A stretch of 64,000 nt of DNA from Bog-756 sp963725275 (GCA_963725275.1 CAVRXS010000001.1:186001-250000); one strand, 5' to 3'; numbered from the stretch's first letter, positions 11,267 through 20,513 are shown. The notes: a model not told the origin generated them from the sequence alone. Program-made: numbers and translations.

Positions 11267-12612
11267 TTCGGGTCCTCCTCCTCGCCCTGGTTCACCGTGA
11301 GGTCGTCCCGTGAAACGGGCGACCCGTTCTCATCGACCAACTCGACCGAATCCATGAGCCATCGCATCGCTTTGGCCTTGCGTCGGTCCGAGCGTACCGC
11401 CGACAGCCGTCCGGCCTGTTCCAACTGGTTCCGCACCTGGTCGACGTCCATCTCGAGTCGGGACCCCATCGCTGCCAGCTCCTCGTCGAGCTCGTCGTCG
11501 GTGATCTCGATGGCCTCGGCCTCCACCAGGGCACGGAGGGCCAGGTCGGCCTTCACACTCTGGAGCGCTCCGGCGCGGAGCTCGTCCAGGAATTCCTGCT
11601 CGCTCTTGCCGGTGACTCCGAGGAACTGCGCGAGGCTCAACCCCTGGCCCTCGAGGCGGTGGTTGAGGTCGTGGATCCGCTCTCGGAGCTCCTCGTGCAC
11701 GAGCTGCTCGGGGATCTCCTCGGTGACCAGTTCGACCAGCGCCTCGATGGTCCGGCGTTGGAGGGCCAGCTGCGCCTCGACGATCCGCCGTTGCCGCAGA
11801 CGCTCGGCGATGTCGGCGGTGAGCTCCTCCACGGTGGCGAACTCGGAGGCCTCGGCCGCCCACTCGTCGGTCAGCTCCGGCAGCACGGTCTGGCGAACGT
11901 CTTTGACCAGCAGGCGGAACGACGCCCGCTGGTCCTCTGTGCCGAGCGTCGACTCGAATTCGAGGATGTCACCGGTCTTGGCGCCGAGGAGCTCGTCGTC
12001 GAGCTCTGGGACCACGCCGGCGCTCCCGACCTCGTAGAGGTAGTCCTCGGCCGACAGGTCGTCGTCGTCCCCCTGGGCGCCGGGACCCGAACGCTTCCCG
12101 TGGATGTCGATGGTGACCTGGTCTCCGGTCTGGACCGGCCGGGTCACCTCGACCAGCTCACCCGACGTCGCCCGGAGACGGTCCAGCTGGGCGGTGAGCT
12201 CCTCCTCGGGAACCTCGAGCGAGGGAACGGTCACCACCAGGCCGGCGTAGCCGGGGATGCTCACGGTGGGGCGGACCAGGACCACCGCGTCGAAGAAGAC
12301 CGCGCCCGCGTCGTCACCCGAGGTGATGTCGATCTGGGGCTGGTCGATCGGGTCGACCTCTGTGTCCGTCACCGCCCGTGCGTAGAACTCGGGGAGCGCC
12401 TCGCGGATCGCCTCGCTGCGCAGGGCTGCGGGGCCGCCCATTCGTGCCTCGATGACCTTTCGGGGCACCTTGCCGGGCCGGAATCCGGGGACCCTGACCT
12501 CGCGCGAGAGTCGCTTCAACACGTCGGCGAGCGCTTCGTCCATCTCCGCTTCGTCGATCTCGATGGACAGACGGACCTTGTTACCCTCCTCGGGCGCTGC
12601 TGTCGCTCGCAT
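11263..12612 (-). CDS. tig: Trigger factor
   Basis: This 449-residue ribosome-associated chaperone and prolyl isomerase has the ribosome-binding signature VPGFRPGKVPRKVIEARMG in its first 60 residues, a central FKBP-like domain and a long helical C-terminal domain with ELRERIHDLNHRLEGQGLSL. ATG at 12612 (MRATAAPEEGNKVRLSIEI) matches family starts; an alternative lies eight codons upstream. First gene of the tig-clpP-clpX cluster. Confidence 0.93.
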   Translation of the reverse strand: MRATAAPEEGNKVRLSIEIDEAEMDEALADVLKRLSREVRVPGFRPGKVPRKVIEARMGGPAALRSEAIREALPEFYARAVTDTEVDPIDQPQIDITSGDDAGAVFFDAVVLVRPTVSIPGYAGLVVTVPSLEVPEEELTAQLDRLRATSGELVEVTRPVQTGDQVTIDIHGKRSGPGAQGDDDDLSAEDYLYEVGSAGVVPELDDELLGAKTGDILEFESTLGTEDQRASFRLLVKDVRQTVLPELTDEWAAEASEFATVEELTADIAERLRQRRIVEAQLALQRRTIEALVELVTEEIPEQLVHEELRERIHDLNHRLEGQGLSLAQFLGVTGKSEQEFLDELRAGALQSVKADLALRALVEAEAIEITDDELDEELAAMGSRLEMDVDQVRNQLEQAGRLSAVRSDRRKAKAMRWLMDSVELVDENGSPVSRDDLTVNQGEEEDPK

Positions 12613-12681
12613 ACGAATAGGTGAGTGTACTGGCACCAGGGAGCCCGACTTCCGCTGGTTCCGGCGCCCCGACCGCGCGGG

Positions 12682-13509
12682 TCAGACGATGAACGCCATC
12701 GACTCGACCACCAGTCGGCCGAGCGCGGCGTCGCCTTCGATCCGTGCCTCACCTGTCGCGAGCACCCGGGACGGGTCGACCCGGCCGAGGCCCAGCCGCC
12801 AGAACGTCTCCTGGTCCATGCACAGGGCCACCGTGGGGCTCCCCGGAAGGTCCTCGGCCGCGACCCCCCGACCACTGCGGACCAGCACCGGGACCTGCCG
12901 GGCCAGGACGCCGGTCACGCTGAACACCACCGAGGTCCCCTCGGGGGGCGCCACCCGCTTTCCCACGACGAAGGGCATGGTCCGCTCGCACCGGTCGAGC
13001 ACGGTCGACTCGCCGACTCCGTTCCGACCGCCGGGTCGGCCGAGCGCACGGCGGACGTCCTGTTCGTGGGCCCAGCTGTCGAACACCCTCGTCGCCAGGA
13101 ATTCGCGGAAGGGGACCTCGCCGACCGGGCTCCACCCCACCTGGTCGAACCGCTCGGGCCCGAGCGCCCGGAGCTCGGCGACCCGCTCGGTCACGACCCT
13201 CACGAACTCGGCGAGCACGTCGGCGCCGGAGGTGCCGCGTCTGGCGTCCACCCAGGCCTCGTTGAGCTCAGCGAACTGGTTGCGGACGTAGGCCGGCAGG
13301 TCGGCCGGCCGCGGAGGGGACGGCTCGCCCCGGATCATGCGCTCGACCCCGATCAGATGGGAGAGCTGGTCCTTGACCGTCCACCCGGGGCAGTCGGTGG
13401 CGAGGTCCCACTGGTCGTCGCCGACCTGCTCGCAGGCGCGGACCAGTGAAGACCAGACCTCGGCGAGATGACCGACGGCCGGCTCGCTGTTGGCGGCGGT
13501 GGTGGGCAC
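12682..13509 (-). CDS. Maleylpyruvate isomerase family mycothiol-dependent enzyme
   Basis: The 275-residue protein belongs to the DinB-like four-helix family whose actinobacterial members use mycothiol. The diagnostic helices are DQWDLATDCPGWTVKDQLSHLIGVERM near the N-terminus and a later FLATRVFDSWAHEQDVRRALG, supplying His and acidic metal ligands. The C-terminal portion resembles the MDMPI C domain. GTG 13509 was chosen because the upstream frame is shadow sequence of the neighbouring peroxidase gene. The substrate cannot be told from sequence; detoxification or aromatic-ring pathway roles are both known in the family. Confidence 0.72.
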   Translation of the reverse strand: MPTTAANSEPAVGHLAEVWSSLVRACEQVGDDQWDLATDCPGWTVKDQLSHLIGVERMIRGEPSPPRPADLPAYVRNQFAELNEAWVDARRGTSGADVLAEFVRVVTERVAELRALGPERFDQVGWSPVGEVPFREFLATRVFDSWAHEQDVRRALGRPGGRNGVGESTVLDRCERTMPFVVGKRVAPPEGTSVVFSVTGVLARQVPVLVRSGRGVAAEDLPGSPTVALCMDQETFWRLGLGRVDPSRVLATGEARIEGDAALGRLVVESMAFIV

Positions 13510-13558
13510 GGGCGTCGCAGGCCGACCGGACCCGAGCCGTCGACCGTTCCCGGTCCGG

Positions 13559-14047
13559 TCAGCCCGGCAGCACGGCCTCGATGGCGTCGACGACTTCGGG
13601 CGCCTCGGGGTCCACTGTCGGGCGGAAGCGGCGGACGATCTCGCCGGACGGCGAGATGAGGAACTTCTCGAAGTTCCACTGGATGTCACCGGCCTCGCCC
13701 TCGGCGTCGGCCACAGCGGTCAGCTGCTCGTAGACCGGATGGCGCCCGTCGCCGTTGACCTCGACCTTCTCGAACATCGGGAAGGTCACGCCATAGGTGG
13801 CGGAGCAGAACGCGGCGATCTCCTCCGAGGAGCCAGGCTCCTGCCCGCCGAATTGGTTGCAGGGGAACCCGAGGACGCTGAACCCCCGGTCGGCGTAGGT
13901 CGTCTGGAGACGCTCGAGGCCCTCGTACTGCGGGGTCAGGCCACACTTCGAGGCCACGTTGACCACGAGCAGCGCCTTGCCCCGGTAGTCGCCGACGGAC
14001 GCCGGTTCGCCCGACAGCGAGTGCAGGGACGGTTCGTAGATGGTCAT
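13559..14047 (-). CDS. Glutathione peroxidase-type thiol peroxidase
   Basis: The 162-residue protein has the peroxidatic cysteine in NVASKCGLTPQYEGL, the resolving cysteine in GFPCNQFGGQEPG and the WNFEKFLI motif, the full catalytic set of the Gpx family. It reduces hydroperoxides, and in bacteria lacking glutathione is usually recycled by thioredoxin or mycoredoxin. ATG 14047 (MTIYEPSLHSLSG) is the expected start; the upstream extension is low complexity. It is 49 bp upstream of the mycothiol-type enzyme on the same strand, so a shared redox role is plausible. Confidence 0.88.
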   Translation of the reverse strand: MTIYEPSLHSLSGEPASVGDYRGKALLVVNVASKCGLTPQYEGLERLQTTYADRGFSVLGFPCNQFGGQEPGSSEEIAAFCSATYGVTFPMFEKVEVNGDGRHPVYEQLTAVADAEGEAGDIQWNFEKFLISPSGEIVRRFRPTVDPEAPEVVDAIEAVLPG

Positions 14048-14249
14048 GAGGGCAGTGTAGAGCGGGCAGGGTCCGCCACGCACCGGTGTCGGCTCGACGG
14101 ACGGGCCCGCCGCCCGTCGTCGGACTGCCCGAGCAGGGTCCGGACCGAGGCCGAGCCGAGGTAAAGAAACCGGGTGCGCGGGTCGATGATGGAGGGGGAA
14201 GGCGACGCGGACCTGCAGGGAGGTCCGTCGAGGGGTCGGATGACGAATC

Positions 14250-17200
14250 ATGACAGTTGAGGCCGGGCACGTGGAGCGGGCGGGTGCCGCGCGTCACGGC
14301 GTCTCCGGCGCGGTCATCCAGGTGCTGCTCTCCCTCGTCCGCTCCGAGGCCGGCGAGTCGGGAGTCGCCCAGACCCTGGCCCTGGCCGGCGAACGTCGTT
14401 CTTTTCCGACCTTGGGGGATGTCAACACCTGGACGCCCGCACCGGCCGCGCTCGCTCTGTTCAACGCCGCCGTTCTGGTCACCGGCGACAGCGCCTTGGG
14501 GCTGCACGTGGGAGAAGAGGTCCTCTGGACGAGGGACGCGACAGACTTCGCCGGGCGCGTGCTCTCCCTCGGCTCTCCCGAGGTCGTGCTCCGCCACGTC
14601 GGTGCCCTCATCGGTCAGTTCGACGCGACGTCCGAGGCAGTGGCCCTCGAGGTGGCCGACGGCCACGCGCTGATCGAGGTCTCACCCGTCGACGGCGAGG
14701 GACGGCACGCCCACCTCTGCGAGCTGACCCGAGGCCTCCTCGCCGAGCTCCCGACCCTCTTCGGGCTCGACCCCGCGATGATCAGCGAGCGCGAGTGCGC
14801 CGCACGCGGTGGTCGTTCCTGTCGCTACGCCCTGACCTGGCGGCCGAGGAGCCAGGTCGACGTGGAACCCGGAACAGAGCAACGCAGTGCCGAGCAGGAA
14901 GCGCAGCCCGGGCAGGGCGGCACCCCGTCCATCGCGGATGCGCCGGCGGGCTCGCCGAACGGGAGCGGCCCGGTCGGTGAGGGCCCGGCAGCGACGGCCG
15001 ACCGGCTCCGGGACGCGTCGGATGCCCTCGCCGAGGCCGAGGCGACAGCCGCCGGCTGGGAGGCAAGGGCCGCCGAGACCCGCCGGGAGGGCGAGGAGGC
15101 GGAGGCAGGGGCGGCGCTGCTGCGAGAGCGGGTCGACACCGAGACGCGTTTCCGGAGGGAGGCCGAAGCAGAGGCAGCGCGGGCGCGCGACCGGGCCGAC
15201 ACCGCGGAGGGCCGGCTGCGCGAGCTGGCCGAAGTGACCGATCGTCTCGAGGGTCTCCTCGTCGAGGGATCAGCCAGCGCGCTCCACCTCGTCGACGACG
15301 CGACCACTCCGGTCGCGGTCCTTGCGGAGTGCGCCGACCGGATCGTCGCCGCGGACCGCTACCTGCTCATGCTCCGTCTGGCCCCCGGCACACCGATCGA
15401 GCTCCACCACCGTGGACTCGACGACGCGCAGGCCGAGCGGCTGGCCGCCGAGCTCTGGCAGGAGCATCCCGAGGAGGCCGGTGGGTCCCGGGTCATCGTC
15501 GACATCGCCTCGCCGCGGCGGCGGTACGGACGCCTGGCCGCGTTCACGTCCGCGGACGCGCCCACAGGCGGAGCGGACGAGCGGATCCTCGGTCACTTCG
15601 CCCGCTACGCGGCCAACTTCCTCGACGAGTGCGCCGTGCTGGGAGATACGAGACGCAGCGATGCCACCGCGCGGACGCTGCTGTCCTTCTCCGAGGAGCT
15701 CTCGGGTCTGACCACCTTGACCGACGCGGTGCAGCACCTGGCCGATGCCGTCCCGGTGATGACCGGGTGCGACCAGGCCACCGTCTACCTCTGGGACCGT
15801 GACTCGGGTGTCCTCACGCCCACCTCCCGAACCGGGGGCCTCGAGTCTGCCGGCGCCTACACGGGTCCCATCGTCTCCTACCGGCCCGAGCAGCGACCCT
15901 CCCAACCGGGGCGGGACGCACGGCCGGACCCGTCCGAGGCCGAGGCCGAGGGTCTGGTCATCGTGCGCTCGGACACCCCGGTGGTCGCCCGGATGGTCCG
16001 GGAGCGGGAGGTGATGGTCCTCGACGCCGGCGTCGAGGATCCGCAGCTGCGCGCGCTCCTGAGCCGCACCGGCACTGCGGCCTCGGTGGTCGCACCGCTG
16101 TTCGCCGCCGGGGCGTTCATCGGGGTCATCGCGGCCAACTTCGGAGCCCAGACCTCGGAGGCCGCCATCCACGACGCCGACCTGCACGAGCGGCTGCTCG
16201 GACTCGCCGACCAGGCGGCCACGGCGATCCAGAACCTCGAGCTCCTGGAGAAGGTCTCCCACATGGCCTGGCACGACTCGCTGACCGGTCTGCCCAACCG
16301 CCGGCTCTTCGAGGACCGGGTCGAGCAGGAGCTGGTGCGTTCGCGCCGGGTGGGCGAACCGGTGTGCATGTTCTTCGTCGACCTGGACAACTTCAAGACG
16401 GTCAACGACACCTTCGGTCACGCCACTGGAGACGACCTCATCCAGCAGGTCGCCCTGCGGCTCGTGGAGACCGTCCGCAGCCAGGACACGGTAGCCCGGG
16501 TGGGCGGCGACGAGTTCGCCATCCTTCTCCCCGGACTTGCCGACCAGCTCTCGATCAACCTGTTGGCCGAGCGCATGCTCGAGGGGATCCACACCCCGTT
16601 CCTCGTGTTCGGTGAGGAGGTGACCACCTCTGCATCGATCGGGATCGCCATCGCACCAGAGCACGGTGACAGCTACGACGACCTCCTCAACCGCGCGGAC
16701 GAGGCGATGTACCGGGCGAAGGACCTCGGCCGGAACGCCTTCGAGATGTACCACTTCTCGCCCGACCCCGCCAACCCCGGCAGGCGCGCCCTCGACGACC
16801 GCGAGCTCTACGTCGATCTGATCAAGGCGCTCGACGGGAACGAGTTCTTCCTCCTCTACCAGCCCTACATCGACCTGCGCACCGCCCAGGTGGTGGGCGT
16901 CGAGGCCCTCGTCCGCTGGGACCATCCCACGCTCGGCATCCTCGAGCCCTCCTACTTCATCGCGCTCGCCGAGAAGAGCGACCTCATCGTGGCCCTCGAC
17001 AGCTGGGTCCTCTGGCAGGCCTGCCGCCAACTGCGTGCCTGGATCGATCTGGGGCTCGACCCGCTTCGCCTCTCGGTCAACCTGGCGTCGCGCGACCTGG
17101 CCAACCCCGACCTGTTCCAGGGGATCCACCGCACGCTGCAGGAGACGGGCGTCGACCCCACCCTGCTCGAGCTCGAGATCACCCGGCGGGTGGTCCTCGA

Positions 17201-17603
17201 CACGACCGGACCCGCACGCGAGAACATCGACCGCCTCCGCCGCCTGGGTGTGCGCTTCACCATCGACGACTTCGGGTCGGGGAACTCCTCGCTCAACCGC
17301 ATCGGGACCTTTCCGGTCAGCACCCTCAAGATCGACCAGTCCTTCGTCCAGGTGCTCGGGCCCGACGCGGCCGACAACAGCCTGGTCTCGGCCATCATCT
17401 CGATGGCCGACCGGTTGGGCCTGGCCACGGTGGCAGAAGGCGTCGAGACATCGCTGCAGAGCCGGGTCCTGCTCCAGCGGGGCTGCACGACTGCCCAGGG
17501 CTACTACTTCAGCCCACCCCTGGTGGCCGAGGACGTCGCGCGCATGTTGACAGCCATCACCCCCGCTGAGCTGCCCGATTCGTTCGGCGAGCCCACCGAC
17601 TGA
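14250..17603 (+). CDS. GGDEF-EAL c-di-GMP protein with V4R-like and GAF sensor regions
   Basis: The protein has 1117 residues. The N-terminal 200 residues end in ERECAARGGRSCRYAL, the C-x6-C signature of V4R/heme-NO-binding-like small-ligand domains. A long Ala/Glu/Arg coiled coil (about residues 245-345) follows, then two GAF-like regions (about 350-465 and 475-665). The GGDEF domain has an intact catalytic motif at residue 752, and the EAL domain has VEALVRWDHP near residue 885, LEITRRVV and TIDDFGSGNSS. In the last two EAL motifs some metal-binding positions are kept (DDFG), so both synthesis and hydrolysis of c-di-GMP are possible. No membrane segment is evident, so it should be a cytosolic sensor. 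Divergent from the peroxidase gene. Confidence 0.9.
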   Translation: MTVEAGHVERAGAARHGVSGAVIQVLLSLVRSEAGESGVAQTLALAGERRSFPTLGDVNTWTPAPAALALFNAAVLVTGDSALGLHVGEEVLWTRDATDFAGRVLSLGSPEVVLRHVGALIGQFDATSEAVALEVADGHALIEVSPVDGEGRHAHLCELTRGLLAELPTLFGLDPAMISERECAARGGRSCRYALTWRPRSQVDVEPGTEQRSAEQEAQPGQGGTPSIADAPAGSPNGSGPVGEGPAATADRLRDASDALAEAEATAAGWEARAAETRREGEEAEAGAALLRERVDTETRFRREAEAEAARARDRADTAEGRLRELAEVTDRLEGLLVEGSASALHLVDDATTPVAVLAECADRIVAADRYLLMLRLAPGTPIELHHRGLDDAQAERLAAELWQEHPEEAGGSRVIVDIASPRRRYGRLAAFTSADAPTGGADERILGHFARYAANFLDECAVLGDTRRSDATARTLLSFSEELSGLTTLTDAVQHLADAVPVMTGCDQATVYLWDRDSGVLTPTSRTGGLESAGAYTGPIVSYRPEQRPSQPGRDARPDPSEAEAEGLVIVRSDTPVVARMVREREVMVLDAGVEDPQLRALLSRTGTAASVVAPLFAAGAFIGVIAANFGAQTSEAAIHDADLHERLLGLADQAATAIQNLELLEKVSHMAWHDSLTGLPNRRLFEDRVEQELVRSRRVGEPVCMFFVDLDNFKTVNDTFGHATGDDLIQQVALRLVETVRSQDTVARVGGDEFAILLPGLADQLSINLLAERMLEGIHTPFLVFGEEVTTSASIGIAIAPEHGDSYDDLLNRADEAMYRAKDLGRNAFEMYHFSPDPANPGRRALDDRELYVDLIKALDGNEFFLLYQPYIDLRTAQVVGVEALVRWDHPTLGILEPSYFIALAEKSDLIVALDSWVLWQACRQLRAWIDLGLDPLRLSVNLASRDLANPDLFQGIHRTLQETGVDPTLLELEITRRVVLDTTGPARENIDRLRRLGVRFTIDDFGSGNSSLNRIGTFPVSTLKIDQSFVQVLGPDAADNSLVSAIISMADRLGLATVAEGVETSLQSRVLLQRGCTTAQGYYFSPPLVAEDVARMLTAITPAELPDSFGEPTD

Positions 17604-17633
17604 TCGCCCGCCCGGCCGTCCCGGAGGGGTCGG

Positions 17634-17659
17634 CAAGTGCTTGCTGGAGTTAGCACTTG
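17634..17659. repeat. 8-bp inverted repeat with 10-nt spacer
   Basis: CAAGTGCT (17634-17641) is perfectly repeated in inverse as AGCACTTG (17652-17659). It lies 31 bases after the GGDEF-EAL stop and about 90 bases before the DUF5679 start. It may be a weak terminator stem (no T-run follows) or an operator for the small downstream gene. The half-site TTAGCACTT resembles a CIRCE arm, but the arms are in the opposite order to CIRCE. Confidence 0.4.
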
Positions 17660-17749
17660 GGCCTGCCATCCCCCTCTTGCCGGAACCGCCCCGATACCTT
17701 CGGTTGGTCGGCGCTCGGATGAGCGTCACCAGGAGCATGAGGAGGAGCC

Positions 17750-17902
17750 ATGGCGTCGTACGAGGGCTACTGCGTGAAGTGCCGCGAAAAACGAGAGTTC
17801 GACGGCGAAGAGGTCGAGATGGCCAATGGGCGTCGCTCGGCAAAGGGCAAGTGCCCGGTGTGCGGCACCGGGATGAACAGGATCCTCGGCAAGAAGGCCT
17901 GA
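17750..17902 (+). CDS. DUF5679 zinc-ribbon miniprotein (50 aa)
   Basis: The 50-residue protein MASYEGYCVKCREKREF... has CxxC pairs at residues 8/11 and 35/38, the DUF5679 pattern, and a basic C-terminus (NRILGKKA). An AGGAGGAG sequence sits a few bases before the ATG, a strong ribosome-binding site. The family is widespread in Actinobacteria and probably binds one zinc; its function is unknown. It stands alone between a plus-strand signalling gene and the minus-strand Ppx/GppA gene. Confidence 0.85.
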   Translation: MASYEGYCVKCREKREFDGEEVEMANGRRSAKGKCPVCGTGMNRILGKKA

Positions 17903-17948
17903 CGGGGCGCACGGGCGGGGCGACGCCCGCTGCCGGGGAGGGTCCGGG

Positions 17949-18917
17949 CTACTCCGGGTCGGCCGGGAGCGAGAGGCTGTCGATCACCGCTCCCTCGCGC
18001 AGTCCCCACTCGCTGACCACCAGCCCACGGAGGTCCAGCTGGCGGACCAGGGTCGAGAGCACCACCGCACCGATCGGGAGCAGTGGGGCGCGCCGTGCCT
18101 GGATGCCGGGCAGGGCCATCCGGGCGTCGAGGTCCAGGGTGGCCAGGCGCTCGGCCAACTCATGGATCTGTCCGGCCGGCAACTCGACCTGATTGACGCT
18201 CGGCGCGGAGGATCCGCTCCAGGTGTCCGGCCGGTGGAGGCACATGGCGAGTCGGGCGAGGGCCCGGACCGTGCCGCCGCTCGCGATCACCCGACCGCGG
18301 GCCTCGGGCCGCTGCACGAGCATCTTGCGGATCGGCCCGGTCCGGGATGTCGCCACCTCCCGGATGGCGCGGCGGTCGGCATGGCTCAGCAGATCGCCGG
18401 TGCCCAGCTCCCCGCGGATGCGGGCGGTCCCGAGGGCCACGCTCGCCACCGCGTCCACCCGGTGCACGGTGCCGACGCCCGCTTCGAGGCTCCCGCCGCC
18501 GAGGTCCAACCCGAGCACGGATTCGTGGCCGACCCAGACTCCCGCCCGCTGGCCGAGAAAGCAGAGGCGCGCCTCCTCCTCGCCGGTCAGCAGGGTGATC
18601 GAGCTGCCCAGGATGCGCTCCATCCGTGTCAACAGGCGGGTGCCGTTCGCCGCCTCCCGGAGCGCGGCGGTGGCCAGGGCGACCACCACATCGGCCCCTG
18701 AGCCTTCGGCCGCGGCATGCAGGCGGCGCACGGTGCGAACGGCCAAGGCGGAACGGTCCCCGGGCACACTGCCGGTGCGGGCGACCTCGGTGCCGAGGTG
18801 CAGGAACGAACGCCGACGGAGCACCGGCGCCAGCCGTCCGTCCCTGGAGGCGTCCACCACCATCAGATGGAAGGAGCTGCTGCCCAGGTCGAAGACGGCT
18901 ACACGCACGGTGGGCAT
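17949..18917 (-). CDS. Ppx/GppA family phosphatase (exopolyphosphatase-like)
   Basis: The 322-residue protein has the actin-fold phosphate motifs VAVFDLGSSSFHLMVVD at the N-terminus and VLGLDLGGGSLEAGVG around residue 140, with LTGEEEARLCFLG and VIASGGTVRALARLA. These define exopolyphosphatase / pppGpp phosphohydrolase proteins. It is short, lacking the C-terminal HD-like domain of E. coli Ppx, as in mycobacterial Ppx1-type enzymes. Expected cytosolic action on polyphosphate or pppGpp; which substrate cannot be read from sequence. It faces the DUF5679 gene tail to tail. Confidence 0.82.
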   Translation of the reverse strand: MPTVRVAVFDLGSSSFHLMVVDASRDGRLAPVLRRRSFLHLGTEVARTGSVPGDRSALAVRTVRRLHAAAEGSGADVVVALATAALREAANGTRLLTRMERILGSSITLLTGEEEARLCFLGQRAGVWVGHESVLGLDLGGGSLEAGVGTVHRVDAVASVALGTARIRGELGTGDLLSHADRRAIREVATSRTGPIRKMLVQRPEARGRVIASGGTVRALARLAMCLHRPDTWSGSSAPSVNQVELPAGQIHELAERLATLDLDARMALPGIQARRAPLLPIGAVVLSTLVRQLDLRGLVVSEWGLREGAVIDSLSLPADPE

Positions 18918-19007
18918 CGCCGTGACGCTATCCCGCGCCCGAAGCGTCGGGGACGGTGCGCCGCGGTGACCTACGCTGGCCGGTGCAGTGGCCGAGTGAC
19001 AGCTCGC

Positions 19008-19081
19008 CGGGACGTAGCGCAGCTTGGCAGCGCGCCTGCTTTGGGAGCAGGAGGTCGCGGGTTCAAATCCCGCCGTCCCGA
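19008..19081 (+). tRNA. tRNA-Pro (anticodon TGG)
   Basis: A complete cloverleaf can be folded: acceptor CGGGACG pairs with CGTCCCG, the D arm is GCGC/GCGC, the anticodon stem CCTGC/GCAGG encloses the loop TTTGGGA with anticodon TGG, and the T arm is GCGGG TTCAAAT CCCGC. The discriminator base is A, and no CCA is encoded. It decodes CCA/CCG proline codons. Confidence 0.95.
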
Positions 19082-19161
19082 CCGATTGGGCTTGACCCCG
19101 TTCGGTTGGACCCCCCCCTGTTGATCCCGCTTGCCCGATCGGGATGACTGCGCACCTCGAG

Positions 19162-20176
19162 TCACCCAGACCCGGTCGAGTGCCCGCGCGGTGCCAGCCG
19201 GTTCACGTAGCGCATGACCCGTCGGCGAGCCTTCCTGCGGAACCGCTTGCGGAGACGGGTTCGTTGACGGTTCCGGAAGTACCGCTGCCGCTGTTGTAGC
19301 CGCCGTTGTAGCCGCCGTTGCCGCCGTCGCTGCTGCCGCTGCCGCTGCCGCTGCCGGCGCTCGCGCACGCGCTCCGGCTCTCCATAGGCCCGTCGGACAG
19401 CGGGCACGAGCGCGGAGGCGGTCCGCTGGGCCTTGAGGAGCTCGACGTTCCCCGATCGGTAGGACCGGTCGGGGAGGAGTGCGGCGACCGACGTCCACTC
19501 CCCCTGCACCGTGTGCAGCTGTTGGTGCATCGTGCCGTTGTCGAGGAGCTCGTAGGGCATGGCGAGGTAGTGCTCGACGAGCTCGTCGTACCGGTCGGAC
19601 AGCACAGTCGAGTCGGGGTCCAGGCCACGCACGACGCCGACTCCCGTCGGCGGCCAGTCCACCACGGCGACCTCGAGGTCGGGTCGCTGCTCGCGGAGCA
19701 GGACGATCAGCCGCCAGACGTCCCCGCTCCACGGATAGGACGAGCGCTCGCGGCCGGCAGAGACCGCGTTCACGGGAAGGCAGTCGTGGATGAGGATGGT
19801 GGAGTCGGCGTGGGCGCTCCGCTCGAGGTTCATGAAGTCCCTGAGCGCGAACTCGAACAGGTGCATGCCGTCGATGAAGGCCAGATCGACGGGGACTCCC
19901 CCGAAGAGGGCCGCCAGATCGTGGGATGCGAAGAATTTCGTCGCTGGTCTCGGAGAAGATCCAGCTACCGGCTGGGGCCGGATAGCGGAGATGAGGTTCC
20001 GGATCCACGCCGACGCAGGAGGTGCCCGGAAGGGCCAGGGTCAGGGAACGGCCGGTGTTGACCCCGATCTCGACGTAGGTGCGCGGCAGCAGGTGCTGGT
20101 GCACACGGTCGAGCATCTCGAAGTACAGATCGTCGTGCCCGGTCAGACGCCCGTAGGCCCGGTCGATGAGTTCCAC
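19162..20176 (-). CDS. Class I SAM-dependent methyltransferase with Arg/Gln-rich tail, frameshifted
   Basis: The N-terminal part (ATG 20176; MELIDRAYGRLTGHDDLYFEML) has SAM motif I in TYVEIGVNTGRSLTLAL followed by VGVDPEP. The frame is lost near 19934, where GAAATTC should read GAATTC (one extra A). After correction the protein continues DEFFASHDLAALFGGVPVDLAFIDGMHLFEF and HADSTILIHDCLPVN, the class I / Methyltransf_24-like fold, for about 337 residues. The last 60 residues are extremely basic, with runs such as RQRQRQRQQRRRQRR, and suggest RNA, DNA or polyanion binding. It follows the small membrane protein gene by 12 bp. The substrate is unknown. Confidence 0.72.
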
Positions 20177-20188
20177 AGCGGCCTGACT

Positions 20189-20482
20189 CTAGACCGGGTC
20201 CGCCCCGTTCCGATCTCCCCGCCCGCCTGCGGTCGGCACCGACGGGGGCGGGTCACCGTGACCGGGTGAGCCGCCCTCCCCGGCCCGTGCAGCGTGGTTG
20301 GCCAGTTCCTGGAGCTCCCAGCGGTCGACGAACACCTTCTCGACCGCCATCCAGACCCCGACCGCCGTCCCGGCGACGAGCAGCACAGCGATCCCGCCCC
20401 TGCGATACCGCCCGGCGTCCCGCTTCGAAGACCTGCCGCTCTGCACAGACTGTCGCCCTCCGGATGATTCCGCTGTTCGCAT
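20189..20482 (-). CDS. Small single-pass membrane protein, unknown function
   Basis: A 97-residue frame starts at ATG 20482 (MRTAESSGGRQSV). It has a basic, polar N-terminus (about 32 residues), one membrane segment (GGIAVLLVAGTAVGVWMAVE) and a Gly/Pro-rich C-terminal tail. By charge the N-terminus should be inside. It sits between the GGDEF-EAL gene (31 bp upstream) and the methyltransferase gene (12 bp downstream), all on the same strand, which supports a real gene in a three-gene operon. No family is recognised. Confidence 0.5.
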   Translation of the reverse strand: MRTAESSGGRQSVQSGRSSKRDAGRYRRGGIAVLLVAGTAVGVWMAVEKVFVDRWELQELANHAARAGEGGSPGHGDPPPSVPTAGGRGDRNGADPV

Positions 20483-20513
20483 GGATCGCAGGCTTCCATG
20501 TTGCCATACGCGA

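Noticed and set aside
17634..17659. True CIRCE (HrcA) site
   Set aside because: CIRCE is TTAGCACTC-N9-GAGTGCTAA; here the arms are in reversed order, with a 10-nt spacer and no chaperone gene downstream.
15270..17912. 880-codon open frame on the minus strand opposite the GGDEF-EAL gene
   Set aside because: It is composed of Gly/Arg/Val/Asp-biased shadow sequence with no domain, lies wholly antisense to a clear multi-domain protein and results from the high GC content.
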